The notes beneath the pieces were generated by a model that was not told the DNA's origin, searched no databases, and saw only the letters and a list, made by a program, of their open reading frames with translations. Of a stretch of DNA of 6,568 nucleotides, positions 1 through 6,508 are shown one piece after another. Both the position numbers and the translations under genes were made by a program. The DNA comes from Anaerolineae bacterium (GTDB taxonomy: Bacteria > Chloroflexota > Anaerolineae > JAADDB01). The stretch spans positions 1 through 6,568 of the forward strand of contig WGAA01000203.1 in assembly GCA_015489285.1 (NCBI GenBank), written 5' to 3'. The stretch's first letter is position 1. Each line of letters starts with the position of its first letter.

Positions 1-1958
1 TCGGGGAACACCGCTGGGAAGTCACCATCGTCGCCTACGACTACCTGGGTGAACTCTCCCTCATCACCGGACTCCTCTTCATCCACGGCTTCAACATCAT
101 CGAAGGACACGTCTTCACCTACGAACGGGATCCGGCCCGTGAAGAACGGCCCAAAATCGTGGACGTCTTCATTGTCCAACCCATCGAGCGGGAAAACGTC
201 GAAGGACGATGGGAAGCCTACGCCCGGGACCTACGCGACCTCCTCCGTCGGCTCCACCGGGGCGCCCGAGAAGACGTCCAGGGAGAAATCGCCACCCGCT
301 TTGCCCACGCCCTCACCCGGCACCCCGAAATCACCGACATCCTCTACCCCGTGGACATCGACATCACCGCCTCCGAACGCTACACCCTCCTGCGCATCCA
401 CGCCACGGACACAGTAGGGTTCCTCTACGAGTTCACCAACGCGCTGGCCCTCCAGGACATCTACATCGCCCGCGTAACCGTGCGCACCCAGGGCACCTGG
501 GTCGAAGACATCCTCTGGATCACCGACCGTCAGGGGAGAAAGATCGACGACCCGCAACGACAACAGGAACTGCGCGCCCTCACCGTCCTCGTCAAACACT
601 TCACCCACCTCCTCCCTCGAGCCCCCGACCCCAAGGCCGCGCTCATCCACTTCCGACAATTCCTGGGCGAACTCCTCCGGCGCCCCCACTGGCTCGACGA
701 CCTCACCTCCCTGCAACGCCCTGCGGTCCTGCGCACCCTGGCCCACCTCCTGGGCGTCAGCGAATTCCTGTGGAACGACTTCCTTCGCCTCCAATACGAA
801 CACCTCTTCCCCCTGCTTCAAGAAGCGGACACCCGCATCCACCGCAAGAGCAAAGCCACCCTCTGGTTCGACCTGCAAAGCAGCCTCCAACACCTCCAGG
901 GCGCGGCCGCCCGGGACGCCCTCAACGCGTTCAAGGACCGGGAGATGTTCCGCATCGACATGCGGTACATCCTGGGGGACACGGACATCGATGGCTTCGC
1001 GGAAGAACTCTCCGACCTGGCCGAAGTCGTCATCCACGCCGCGGTCGACCGAATATACCGGGAGCTCGTCGCCCAACACGGAGAACCCACCCTGGCCGAC
1101 GGCACCTCCTGTCCCTTCACCGTCTGTGCCTTGGGCAAACTGGGAGGACGGGAAATGGGCTTCGCCTCGGACGTGGAGCTCATGTTCATCTACAAAGGGG
1201 GAGGAAGAACGCGGGGACCCCGTCCCATCAGCAACGCGCGCTTCTTCGAACGCCTGGTCCGGGAATTCCTCAACACCGTGAGGGCAAAGCGGGAGGGGGT
1301 GTTCGAAATCGACCTGCAACTCCGCCCCTACGGCAAGGCAGGAAGCCTGGCCGTCCCCCTACGCCTCTTCGAAACCTACTTCCAACCCGGGGGACCTGCG
1401 TGGCCCTACGAACGTCAGGCCCTCCTCCGCCTCCGGGCCATCGCGGGGGACGAAGCCTTCGGCCGGGAGGTGGAGGCCCTGCGGGATAGCCTCATCTACA
1501 CGGGCGCCCCCTTCGACGTGGACGCGATGCGGGCCATGCGAGAACGCCAACTCCGCCACCTGGTCAAAGGGGGACACATCAACGCCAAATACAGCCCCGG
1601 CGGCCTGGTGGACATCGAATACCTGGTGCAGGCCCTGCAGCTGACGTACGGCAGCCCCTACCCGGAACTGCGCACCCCAAACACGTCGGAAGCCCTCACC
1701 CGTCTGGCCCAACTGGGCATCCTGGACCGGGAGGACGCCCGCCGCCTCCGACAGGCCCACCGCTTCCTGCGACGCCTCATCGAAGCCCTGCGGGTCGTTC
1801 GGGGGCAGGCCCGGGATGTCACCGTGCCCCCACCGGACTCGGAGGCCTTCCTCTTCCTGGCCCGGCGCATGGGCTACGGGGACGATACGGCCGCGCTCCG
1901 CCGCGACCTGGAAGAGCACATGAACTTCGTCCTGGCCCTCCAGGAACGCATCCTCTAA
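1..1958 (+). CDS. ACT-ACT-GlnE fusion: glutamine synthetase adenylyltransferase-like nucleotidyltransferase (5' partial)
   Basis: The frame is open from the left edge (first whole codon at base 3) to TAA at 1956-1958, giving 651 visible residues and no start, so the N-terminus is missing. Visible residues about 5-60 and 115-185 look like a tandem ACT pair of the GlnD type (YLGELSLITGLLF; TVGFLYEFTNAL). A helical part follows; GVSEFLWNDFL near 251 resembles the GlnE segment before the catalytic domain. The nucleotidyltransferase signature is ALGKLGGREMGFASDVEL (about 375-393), with candidate metal carboxylates D390, E392 and D437 (FEIDLQLRP). GGLVDIEYLVQ (about 533-543) and the following helices match the C-terminal GlnE/GlnD helical domain. 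GlnE enzymes adenylylate or deadenylylate glutamine synthetase in the cytoplasm; ACT domains bind amino acids. Only one catalytic unit is visible, against two in normal GlnE, so AMP addition cannot be told from removal. Glutamine sensing is inference. A GlnD-like UMP transferase is the main alternative, but the motifs fit GlnE better. Confidence 0.88.
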   Translation, partial: GEHRWEVTIVAYDYLGELSLITGLLFIHGFNIIEGHVFTYERDPAREERPKIVDVFIVQPIERENVEGRWEAYARDLRDLLRRLHRGAREDVQGEIATRFAHALTRHPEITDILYPVDIDITASERYTLLRIHATDTVGFLYEFTNALALQDIYIARVTVRTQGTWVEDILWITDRQGRKIDDPQRQQELRALTVLVKHFTHLLPRAPDPKAALIHFRQFLGELLRRPHWLDDLTSLQRPAVLRTLAHLLGVSEFLWNDFLRLQYEHLFPLLQEADTRIHRKSKATLWFDLQSSLQHLQGAAARDALNAFKDREMFRIDMRYILGDTDIDGFAEELSDLAEVVIHAAVDRIYRELVAQHGEPTLADGTSCPFTVCALGKLGGREMGFASDVELMFIYKGGGRTRGPRPISNARFFERLVREFLNTVRAKREGVFEIDLQLRPYGKAGSLAVPLRLFETYFQPGGPAWPYERQALLRLRAIAGDEAFGREVEALRDSLIYTGAPFDVDAMRAMRERQLRHLVKGGHINAKYSPGGLVDIEYLVQALQLTYGSPYPELRTPNTSEALTRLAQLGILDREDARRLRQAHRFLRRLIEALRVVRGQARDVTVPPPDSEAFLFLARRMGYGDDTAALRRDLEEHMNFVLALQERIL

Positions 1959-2695
1959 CCCGTCTCCTCCCCGCGGGCCGCATCGCAGCGTTCCCGCAAC
2001 ACACACACCTCGCATCGGGGCCGACGCGCCTTGCACACCTCCCGCCCGTGCCGGATGAGATTCAGGTGAAGGGGATAATACCATTCGGGCGGGACCAGCG
2101 TCTCCCATATGGCCCGGATCTGGCGCGTCGTCGCCTTGGGGGGCGCGATCCCCAACCGCTTGCTCACCCGGCTCACGTGCGTGTCCACGGGGAAAGTCGG
2201 GCGCTGAAAGTTGAACAGCAACACAATGGACGCCGTCTTATGGCCGATGCCCTTGATGTCGGTCAGCCAGGCCTCGGCCTCCTCCGTACTCATCTTCTCC
2301 AGAAAACTCAGGTCGAAATCCCCCCGCTCCTCCCACAACTTGCGCAGAATCGCCTGAATGCGCGGCCCCTTCTGATTCCCCAGGCCGGCCGGTCGCACCG
2401 CCTCGATGACCTCCTCCACGGGCGCGGTCATGACCGCCTCCCACGTGGGGAAGCGCTCTCTCAACCGCCGGAACGCCTGCAACGCGTTGCGGTCCGTGCT
2501 GTTCTGGGCCAGCGTCGTAATGATGAGCTCCTCCAGGGGAGGATAGTGGGGACGCCAGTCGGGCTCCCCGTAATGCTCCAAAAGCCGGTAATAGATCCAT
2601 CGGGCCTTCTCCCGCAGCTCGGGCAAGCGCGCCCGCACCTCCTGCGGGAGGTACGGTTCGTTGTGGGGAGCAATGGAGATGTCCGGTTCGCTCAT
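1955..2695 (-). CDS. nth: Endonuclease III-family DNA glycosylase/AP lyase with [4Fe-4S] cluster
   Basis: 246 residues. Enzymes of this family excise oxidised pyrimidines and cut the DNA backbone at the resulting abasic site (base excision repair). The helix-hairpin-helix is TDIKGIGHKTA (145-155), containing the expected catalytic Lys at K153. The catalytic Asp is D171 in FPVDTHVSRV. C221, C228, C231 and C237 follow exactly the C-x6-C-x2-C-x5-C cluster pattern. The helix AQNSTDRN (63-70) puts Asn where E. coli Nth has its intercalating Gln, like the sub-family often annotated 'endonuclease III domain-containing protein', so substrate range may differ from E. coli Nth. About 25 extra N-terminal residues make it longer than the E. 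coli enzyme. The ATG at 2695-2693 lies 4 nt after GGAGG (2700-2704) and overlaps the TGA of the upstream gene (ATGA), suggesting translational coupling. The TAG overlaps the convergent GlnE-like stop by 4 nt. The gene symbol is by family, not proven orthology. Confidence 0.92.
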   Translation of the reverse strand: MSEPDISIAPHNEPYLPQEVRARLPELREKARWIYYRLLEHYGEPDWRPHYPPLEELIITTLAQNSTDRNALQAFRRLRERFPTWEAVMTAPVEEVIEAVRPAGLGNQKGPRIQAILRKLWEERGDFDLSFLEKMSTEEAEAWLTDIKGIGHKTASIVLLFNFQRPTFPVDTHVSRVSKRLGIAPPKATTRQIRAIWETLVPPEWYYPLHLNLIRHGREVCKARRPRCEVCVLRERCDAARGEETG

Positions 2696-3288
2696 CGCTC
2701 CTCCGAGAAGACCTCCTGCAACACCTCGTTGACCTCCTCCGGGTCGAACGCATTGGGGTCGAAGGGCTCATCCCCCCACCAGTCCACAAAATGCTCGTGA
2801 TCGGGATGTTCCGGGTTGTTGAGCGCCTCCAGGAAATGGTAATACCCCCACATGCCTCCCACATCCTCCGGAGGAGCGGCCCGGCGTCCCCCAATGCACT
2901 GGGGATAGCGCTGCCCCGGTTGCGGAGGAAAAACGTCTTCGACCTTGATGACGTGTTCCCACCAATCACCGAAATCGTAAATGTATGTGAACTGCTTGCC
3001 GGGTGGAGGGGCGACTTCCTGCAAGGTGACCCGACTCTCGTCATACACATCGTCCAGCTGGAACCTGGCAGAGGAGTAACTCTTTCCCCCGATCTCGAAC
3101 TCGTGAAGGTGATCGTCCTCCCACCCCATGACGATCTGGATGATCTCGTGCAAGTCCTCCAGGGTCATGGACCCCGGCACGAGCACCCGCCGCCAGATGG
3201 GGGGCTTACTGTGGCGCAGAGTGATCTTCAACTGGTATATCCGATCTGACTGGTCCGACTGATCCGACAAGAATCTCCTTCGGCGCAT
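2692..3288 (-). CDS. Plasmid pRiA4b ORF-3 family protein
   Basis: 198 residues; a soluble protein with no signal peptide or membrane segment. The body matches the pRiA4b ORF-3 family: IYQLKITLRHSKPPIWRRV (17-35), the helix LEDLHEIIQIVMGWEDDHLH (43-62), YDFGDWWEH (104-112), PPEDVGGMWGY (139-149) and FDPEEVNEVL (181-190). The family is widespread in bacteria and plasmids, and I know of no established biochemical function. The common RACPPED motif reads RAAPPED here, but C131 remains. The frame stays open far upstream. I chose ATG 3288-3286 because AGGAGG (3296-3301) lies 7 nt before it and because upstream codons fall inside the well-supported ugpE in another frame. Residues 8-16 (SDQSDQSDR) come from a 9-nt tandem repeat ahead of the conserved domain. 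It follows ugpE by 17 nt, and its TGA overlaps the nth start by 4 nt. Confidence 0.9.
   Translation of the reverse strand: MRRRRFLSDQSDQSDRIYQLKITLRHSKPPIWRRVLVPGSMTLEDLHEIIQIVMGWEDDHLHEFEIGGKSYSSARFQLDDVYDESRVTLQEVAPPPGKQFTYIYDFGDWWEHVIKVEDVFPPQPGQRYPQCIGGRRAAPPEDVGGMWGYYHFLEALNNPEHPDHEHFVDWWGDEPFDPNAFDPEEVNEVLQEVFSEER
3243..3269 (-). repeat. Three imperfect 9-nt tandem repeats in the 5' end of the pRiA4b gene
   Basis: On the + strand the units read GATCTGACT (3243-3251), GGTCCGACT (3252-3260) and GATCCGACA (3261-3269). They differ from one another by two or three bases. Because the unit length is a multiple of three, changes in copy number keep the frame. They encode residues 8-16, SDQSDQSDR, on the - strand. 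They lie just before the conserved domain begins, so the segment is probably a disordered, dispensable extension. Confidence 0.8.
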
Positions 3289-3295
3289 TCGTCCA

Positions 3296-3301
3296 CCTCC
3301 T
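3296..3301 (-). promoter_or_regulatory. Ribosome binding site that fixes the pRiA4b protein start
   Basis: The + strand CCTCCT reads AGGAGG on the coding strand, a perfect Shine-Dalgarno core 7 nt before ATG 3288-3286. It decides the start, because the same frame is open without a stop for several hundred bases more, through ugpE in another frame. It lies within the 17 nt that separate the two genes. Confidence 0.85.
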
Positions 3302-3305
3302 CGAT

Positions 3306-4160
3306 TCACTTGATACCTGTATGGACAAAACTCTGGATAAACCGTCGCTGGAAGATGAGGAAAGCCAGGAACAGGGGCCCGGCGACGATGAGGGTCGCGG
3401 CCATGAGCAACGACCAGCGCGCGCCGATCTCCCCCAATTGGGTAAAACGAACCAGCCCCACGGTCAACGGTCGGCTCCGTTCGGTGAGGGTGACCACCAG
3501 GGGCCAGAGGAACTCGTTCCAATGCCAGGTGATCGATGAAAGGGCGAACGCGACCAGGGAGGGCATGGAGGGCGGCAGGTACACGTGCCGCAACAGTTGC
3601 CACCAGTTGCACCCGTCGATGACCCCCGCGTCCACCAGATCCCGGGGGATGCCCAGGAAGGCCTGACGCATGAGGAACATGCCGAACGCGGAGCCGAAGT
3701 AGGGCAGGGCGACCGCGAACCAGGTATCGAACACGCCCAGCCGTCGGATGGTGGCGAAGTTCGGGGCCAGCAACGCGGTGGTGGGAATCATCAGCTGAAG
3801 CAGGATGAAGAAGAAGAGGAACCGCTTGCCGGGGAAGGTGTAGTTCACGAAGGCGAACGCGGCCATCGTGATGGTGACGACCTGCACGGAGAGGATGATG
3901 GTGACAATGGCGATGGTGTTGATGTAATAGCGGGCAAAGGGAGCCAGGGACCAGGCCTTCCGGTAGTTCTCCAGCGTCAGGTGACTCCCAAACCACACAT
4001 CCCCCCGTCCCAGAGGCTCGGCCGCCGGTCGGAAGGAGACGACGATGGCCCAGAGGATGATGCTCGCCCACCCCAGGGCCCACACGACCGTCACCAGGGT
4101 GACCAGGGCAGAGGCGATTCGACTGCGCCAGTTCTTCCTTCCCGCGTGTTCAACCAACAT
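3306..4160 (-). CDS. ugpE: ABC transporter inner-membrane permease, MalG/UgpE type
   Basis: 284 residues. This is the second permease subunit of a carbohydrate or glycerol-phosphate ABC importer in the cytoplasmic membrane. About six hydrophobic spans can be read (roughly 17-42, 80-103, 113-134, 147-169, 202-222, 250-272). Family hallmarks are NYRKAW (65-70), FLMRQAFLGIP (162-172), WHWNEFLWPLVVT (212-224) and the C-terminal TGIK. The cytoplasmic loop that contacts the ATPase is present but degenerate: DAGVIDGC (177-184) followed by YLPPSMP (194-200), where EAAxxDGA is usual. ATG 4160-4158 is supported by GGAGG (4166-4170), 5 nt upstream. Its first 11 nt overlap the end of ugpA, indicating coupled translation. 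The Ugp name comes from the neighbouring UgpB-like protein and gene order; the permease sequence alone says only MalG family. Confidence 0.9.
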   Translation of the reverse strand: MLVEHAGRKNWRSRIASALVTLVTVVWALGWASIILWAIVVSFRPAAEPLGRGDVWFGSHLTLENYRKAWSLAPFARYYINTIAIVTIILSVQVVTITMAAFAFVNYTFPGKRFLFFFILLQLMIPTTALLAPNFATIRRLGVFDTWFAVALPYFGSAFGMFLMRQAFLGIPRDLVDAGVIDGCNWWQLLRHVYLPPSMPSLVAFALSSITWHWNEFLWPLVVTLTERSRPLTVGLVRFTQLGEIGARWSLLMAATLIVAGPLFLAFLIFQRRFIQSFVHTGIK

Positions 4161-5049
4161 CGGCCCCTCCCCGTTCCGAAACCAGGAAATTGGACACGGT
4201 GAACAGGAGGAGAACCAGGACGAGGATGACGGTCAACGCGGAGGCACGGCCCACATCCTGGTACTCGAAGCGCACCTGCCACAACCAGTAGAGGAGTGTC
4301 GTGCTGGCCATGCCCGGTCCCCCGTGGGTGAGCACGAAAATGTGGTCCACCGTCTGAAAGGCGCTGATGAAGGCAATGGTGGAGATGAACAAGGTCGTGC
4401 GCTTGAGCAGGGGGAGGGCGATGTAGAGCAAGGATTGCCACCAGGAGGCGCCGTCCAGCGCGGCGGCCTCGAACACGTCGGTGGGCAGACTTTGCAACCC
4501 CGCCAGGTAGAAGATCATGTAATACCCCGCGTTCTTCCACAAGGCCACGATCATCACCGCGAGGAGGGCCAGATTCGGGTTCGCGGTCCAGTTCTGGGGC
4601 CCCCGATACCCCAGGAATTCCAGCGCGGTGTTGAAGAGCCCATAATCCGGGGTGAAGAAGAACATCCAGATGGTCGCCGCGCTGACCATGGGAAGGATGG
4701 TGGGGTAGAAGAAGGAGAGGCGCAACAGGCCGATGGCCCGCAAGCGGCGGTTGAGCAGGAGGGCCAGGACGAAGGCCAGCCCAATGCTCAGGGGAACCGT
4801 CCCCAGCACGTAGATCACCGTGTTCAGCAGGACTTTGTGGAAATCCGGGTCGGTGAGGAGGTGCGCGTAATTCTGCAATCCCACGAAGGTGGGTTCTCGG
4901 AATTTTGCGATGTTCAACCGTTGCCGGAAGAAGCTCTTGTACAGGGCCAATAGGGTGGGCCATGCCGTGAACAAGGCCACGAAGAAGAGGGTGGGCGAAA
5001 GTAGCACGTAGGGTAACAGCGGGAGCCGCCGCGTCCGAGTTGTGCTCAT
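4150..5049 (-). CDS. ugpA: ABC transporter inner-membrane permease, MalF/UgpA type
   Basis: 299 residues. This is the first permease subunit, expected to pair with the UgpE-like protein to form the channel of an importer. It starts with a short basic N-terminus and a first span (about 11-38, PYVLLSPTLFFVALFTAWP). Further spans lie near 73-98, 110-132, 159-183, 215-238 and 270-289. The ATPase-coupling EAA loop is intact: EAAALDGASWWQSLLYIALP (194-213). LTHGGPGMASTTLLYWLW (240-257) and the GRASAL segment are typical of MalF/UgpA proteins. ATG 5049-5047 follows AGGAG (5057-5061) at 7 nt. A 94-nt gap with a hairpin separates it from ugpB, and its TGA lies inside the start of ugpE. No ATP-binding subunit is encoded in the window. 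The substrate assignment rests on ugpB; a sugar permease is the alternative. Confidence 0.91.
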   Translation of the reverse strand: MSTTRTRRLPLLPYVLLSPTLFFVALFTAWPTLLALYKSFFRQRLNIAKFREPTFVGLQNYAHLLTDPDFHKVLLNTVIYVLGTVPLSIGLAFVLALLLNRRLRAIGLLRLSFFYPTILPMVSAATIWMFFFTPDYGLFNTALEFLGYRGPQNWTANPNLALLAVMIVALWKNAGYYMIFYLAGLQSLPTDVFEAAALDGASWWQSLLYIALPLLKRTTLFISTIAFISAFQTVDHIFVLTHGGPGMASTTLLYWLWQVRFEYQDVGRASALTVILVLVLLLFTVSNFLVSERGGADVG

Positions 5050-5066
5050 AGCCGAACTCCTGTGAA

Positions 5067-5124
5067 AAGGGGTCGGAGATCGACGGGATGGGCGATTTCC
5101 CCGTCCCCCGACCTCCGGCCCCTT
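5067..5124 (-). terminator. GC-rich hairpin between ugpB and ugpA, probable attenuator or mRNA-stability element
   Basis: Arms 5067-5078 and 5113-5124 are complementary at 11 of 12 positions; the exception (5073/5118) is a C·A mismatch on the - strand transcript and would be G·U on the + strand. Inside, 5082-5087 pairs perfectly with 5100-5105 around a 12-nt loop. On the - strand the 3' arm runs into TTTT (5068-5065), a short U-tract like that of a weak intrinsic terminator. It starts 19 nt after the ugpB stop and ends shortly before the ugpA ribosome binding site. In many binding-protein transporters such a hairpin lowers downstream expression or protects the upstream mRNA. That role is inferred here. 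Confidence 0.65.
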
Positions 5125-5143
5125 GATGGGAATCTCGAGCGCA

Positions 5144-6493
5144 TTACTTGAACGGCGCCAGGGCTTTCTCGGCTTCCTCTTGCGCTTTCTTCATGGCCTC
5201 TTCCGGGGACATCTCCCCGTTGTACGCGGCCTGGAGGTATTTGTGGAAGATGTTGCGCACTTCGCCCAGGTTTTGGGTGGAGAATTCCTTCCCCGCGTAC
5301 TGGAGCATATCTCGAATGGTCGCGGCCTGGGGCACCTTCTGCAGGTGTTCCTTCATGGCCGGCGTGTCGTATGCCGCGCTGCGGGTGGCAATGTACCCCG
5401 TGTGGATGCTGAAGTCGGCCACGTACTTGGGTTGGGTCAGGAACTTGATGAACTCGAAGGCGGCATCCCGTTGTTCTTTGGGCGCGCCTTTGAGGATGTA
5501 GAGGTTCCCCCCACCGGGGACGGTGGCGTAGGTGCCCGGTTTGTGCCCGGGGGCAGCCATGACCCCGACTTCGAAATTCGCCTGTTTCAGGATACCGGCC
5601 AGGCTCCCGCTGGAGTGCATGATCATGGCCGCGGCTCCCTTGGCAAACTCGCCCGGTGCTTGTCCCCAATTGGCCTGCACGCCCTCCGGCATGGCCTTGT
5701 ACTTGTGGGAGAGGTCGATGTAGAACTGAACGGCTTCCACCACCCGGGGGTCGTCGAAGTAGACTTCCGTGGGGTCGTCCCCGACGATGTTGCGGCCGTT
5801 ACCGATGGCCAGGGGCTGGAAGAGCCAGTAGGGCCAACCCGACGGGTAGAGCATTCCCCAGCGGACGACTTTGTCCCCTTCGCGCTGGGTGAGCTTGCTG
5901 GCCGCCTCGGCCCAGCTTTCCCAACTGTCCGGGGCTTTCAAGCCGGCTTCTTTGAACAGCGTCTTGTTGTAGTAGAGGGTGACGACGCTGCGCTGGAAGG
6001 GGAGGCTCCATAACTTACCGTCGTAGCGGGAGTTCTCCAGAAATGCGGGGATGAAGTCGTTAAGGTACGCGTCCTTGTCGGACATGGCGTTCAGGTAGTC
6101 ATCCAAGGGCACGATGAGGTCCGCGTTGATGAGGTCGTAGAGGTCCACGGCCAGCATTACGGCCAGGGCAGGCGGCTTTCCGCCTCCCTCCACGGTCGTC
6201 TGGATCGTCGTTTTCACATCGCCGTACCCACCGGAGAAGATGGGTTTTACCGTAATATTGGGGTGTTCCTCGTGGAAGGCGTCGGCATAGCCCTGGAGGA
6301 TTTTGGCGATGGGGGCATCCACGGCTACGGGGTAATACACTTCGATGGTCACCGCCTTGGCCTTTTCCGGGGCCTGAGTGGGGGCCGCCGTCGCCTGAGG
6401 CTGGGGTGTAGGTGTGGCCTTCGGCGCGCACCCGGCCACGATCAGCAACATCACCAACACCAACCCTAGAACCACATACCGTCGACCGTTCAT
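5144..6493 (-). CDS. ugpB: UgpB-like extracellular solute-binding lipoprotein of an ABC importer
   Basis: 449 residues. It captures the solute outside the membrane and delivers it to the UgpA/UgpE-like permeases. A lipoprotein signal peptide (1-21) ends in lipobox VAGC with C22 as the lipid-modified Cys. A flexible Thr/Pro/Gln/Ala linker (about 23-47) precedes the fold, a style common in Chloroflexota. UgpB-type hallmarks are PFQRSVVTLYYNK (165-177), SGW (218-220), SSGSLAGI (294-301), GGGNLYIL (327-334) and HTGYIAT (364-370); these lie where E. coli UgpB binds sn-glycerol 3-phosphate. R413 in LGEVRNIF could match the phosphate-binding Arg near the UgpB C-terminus. The substrate is thus plausibly glycerol 3-phosphate or a glycerophosphodiester, but related proteins bind sugars and the motifs were compared from memory. 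ATG 6493-6491 follows AGGAG (6501-6505) at 7 nt. First gene of the - strand string, downstream of a TATAAT box. Confidence 0.9.
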   Translation of the reverse strand: MNGRRYVVLGLVLVMLLIVAGCAPKATPTPQPQATAAPTQAPEKAKAVTIEVYYPVAVDAPIAKILQGYADAFHEEHPNITVKPIFSGGYGDVKTTIQTTVEGGGKPPALAVMLAVDLYDLINADLIVPLDDYLNAMSDKDAYLNDFIPAFLENSRYDGKLWSLPFQRSVVTLYYNKTLFKEAGLKAPDSWESWAEAASKLTQREGDKVVRWGMLYPSGWPYWLFQPLAIGNGRNIVGDDPTEVYFDDPRVVEAVQFYIDLSHKYKAMPEGVQANWGQAPGEFAKGAAAMIMHSSGSLAGILKQANFEVGVMAAPGHKPGTYATVPGGGNLYILKGAPKEQRDAAFEFIKFLTQPKYVADFSIHTGYIATRSAAYDTPAMKEHLQKVPQAATIRDMLQYAGKEFSTQNLGEVRNIFHKYLQAAYNGEMSPEEAMKKAQEEAEKALAPFK

Positions 6494-6508
6494 CGTTCAA
6501 CTCCTTTC

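Noticed and set aside
159..161. GTG as a start codon for the GlnE-like gene
   Set aside because: The frame is open to the left edge and the residues before the GTG already form an ACT-like segment that continues through it, so the GTG is an internal Val codon.
231..1319. Long - strand frame opposite the GlnE-like gene
   Set aside because: It is Gly/Val/Glu-rich with no recognisable motif and lies opposite conserved GlnE sequence; stop codons are rare there because of base composition.
1970..1977. Palindrome CCCGCGGG just after the GlnE-like stop as a terminator
   Set aside because: It is too short, has no loop and no T-tract, and falls within the nth coding sequence.
1359..2108. - strand frame across the end of the GlnE-like gene and the end of nth
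   Set aside because: It overlaps two well-supported genes, matches no family I know, and crosses the convergent junction without a suitable ribosome binding site that I can see.
2692..4083. A 463-codon version of the pRiA4b gene starting inside ugpE
   Set aside because: The extra N-terminal part overlaps the clear UgpE-like coding sequence in another frame and has a low-complexity His/Gly/Pro-rich character typical of a shadow in GC-rich DNA. A perfect ribosome binding site sits before ATG 3288.
4045..4953. + strand frame of about 300 codons opposite the permease genes
   Set aside because: The product is highly charged (Glu/Gly/Gln/Arg-rich), as expected of the complement of hydrophobic membrane-protein codons, and has no family motif.
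5123..6013. + strand frame of about 300 codons opposite ugpB
   Set aside because: It is a shadow of the UgpB-like gene: no domain, and the opposite strand carries all conserved motifs.
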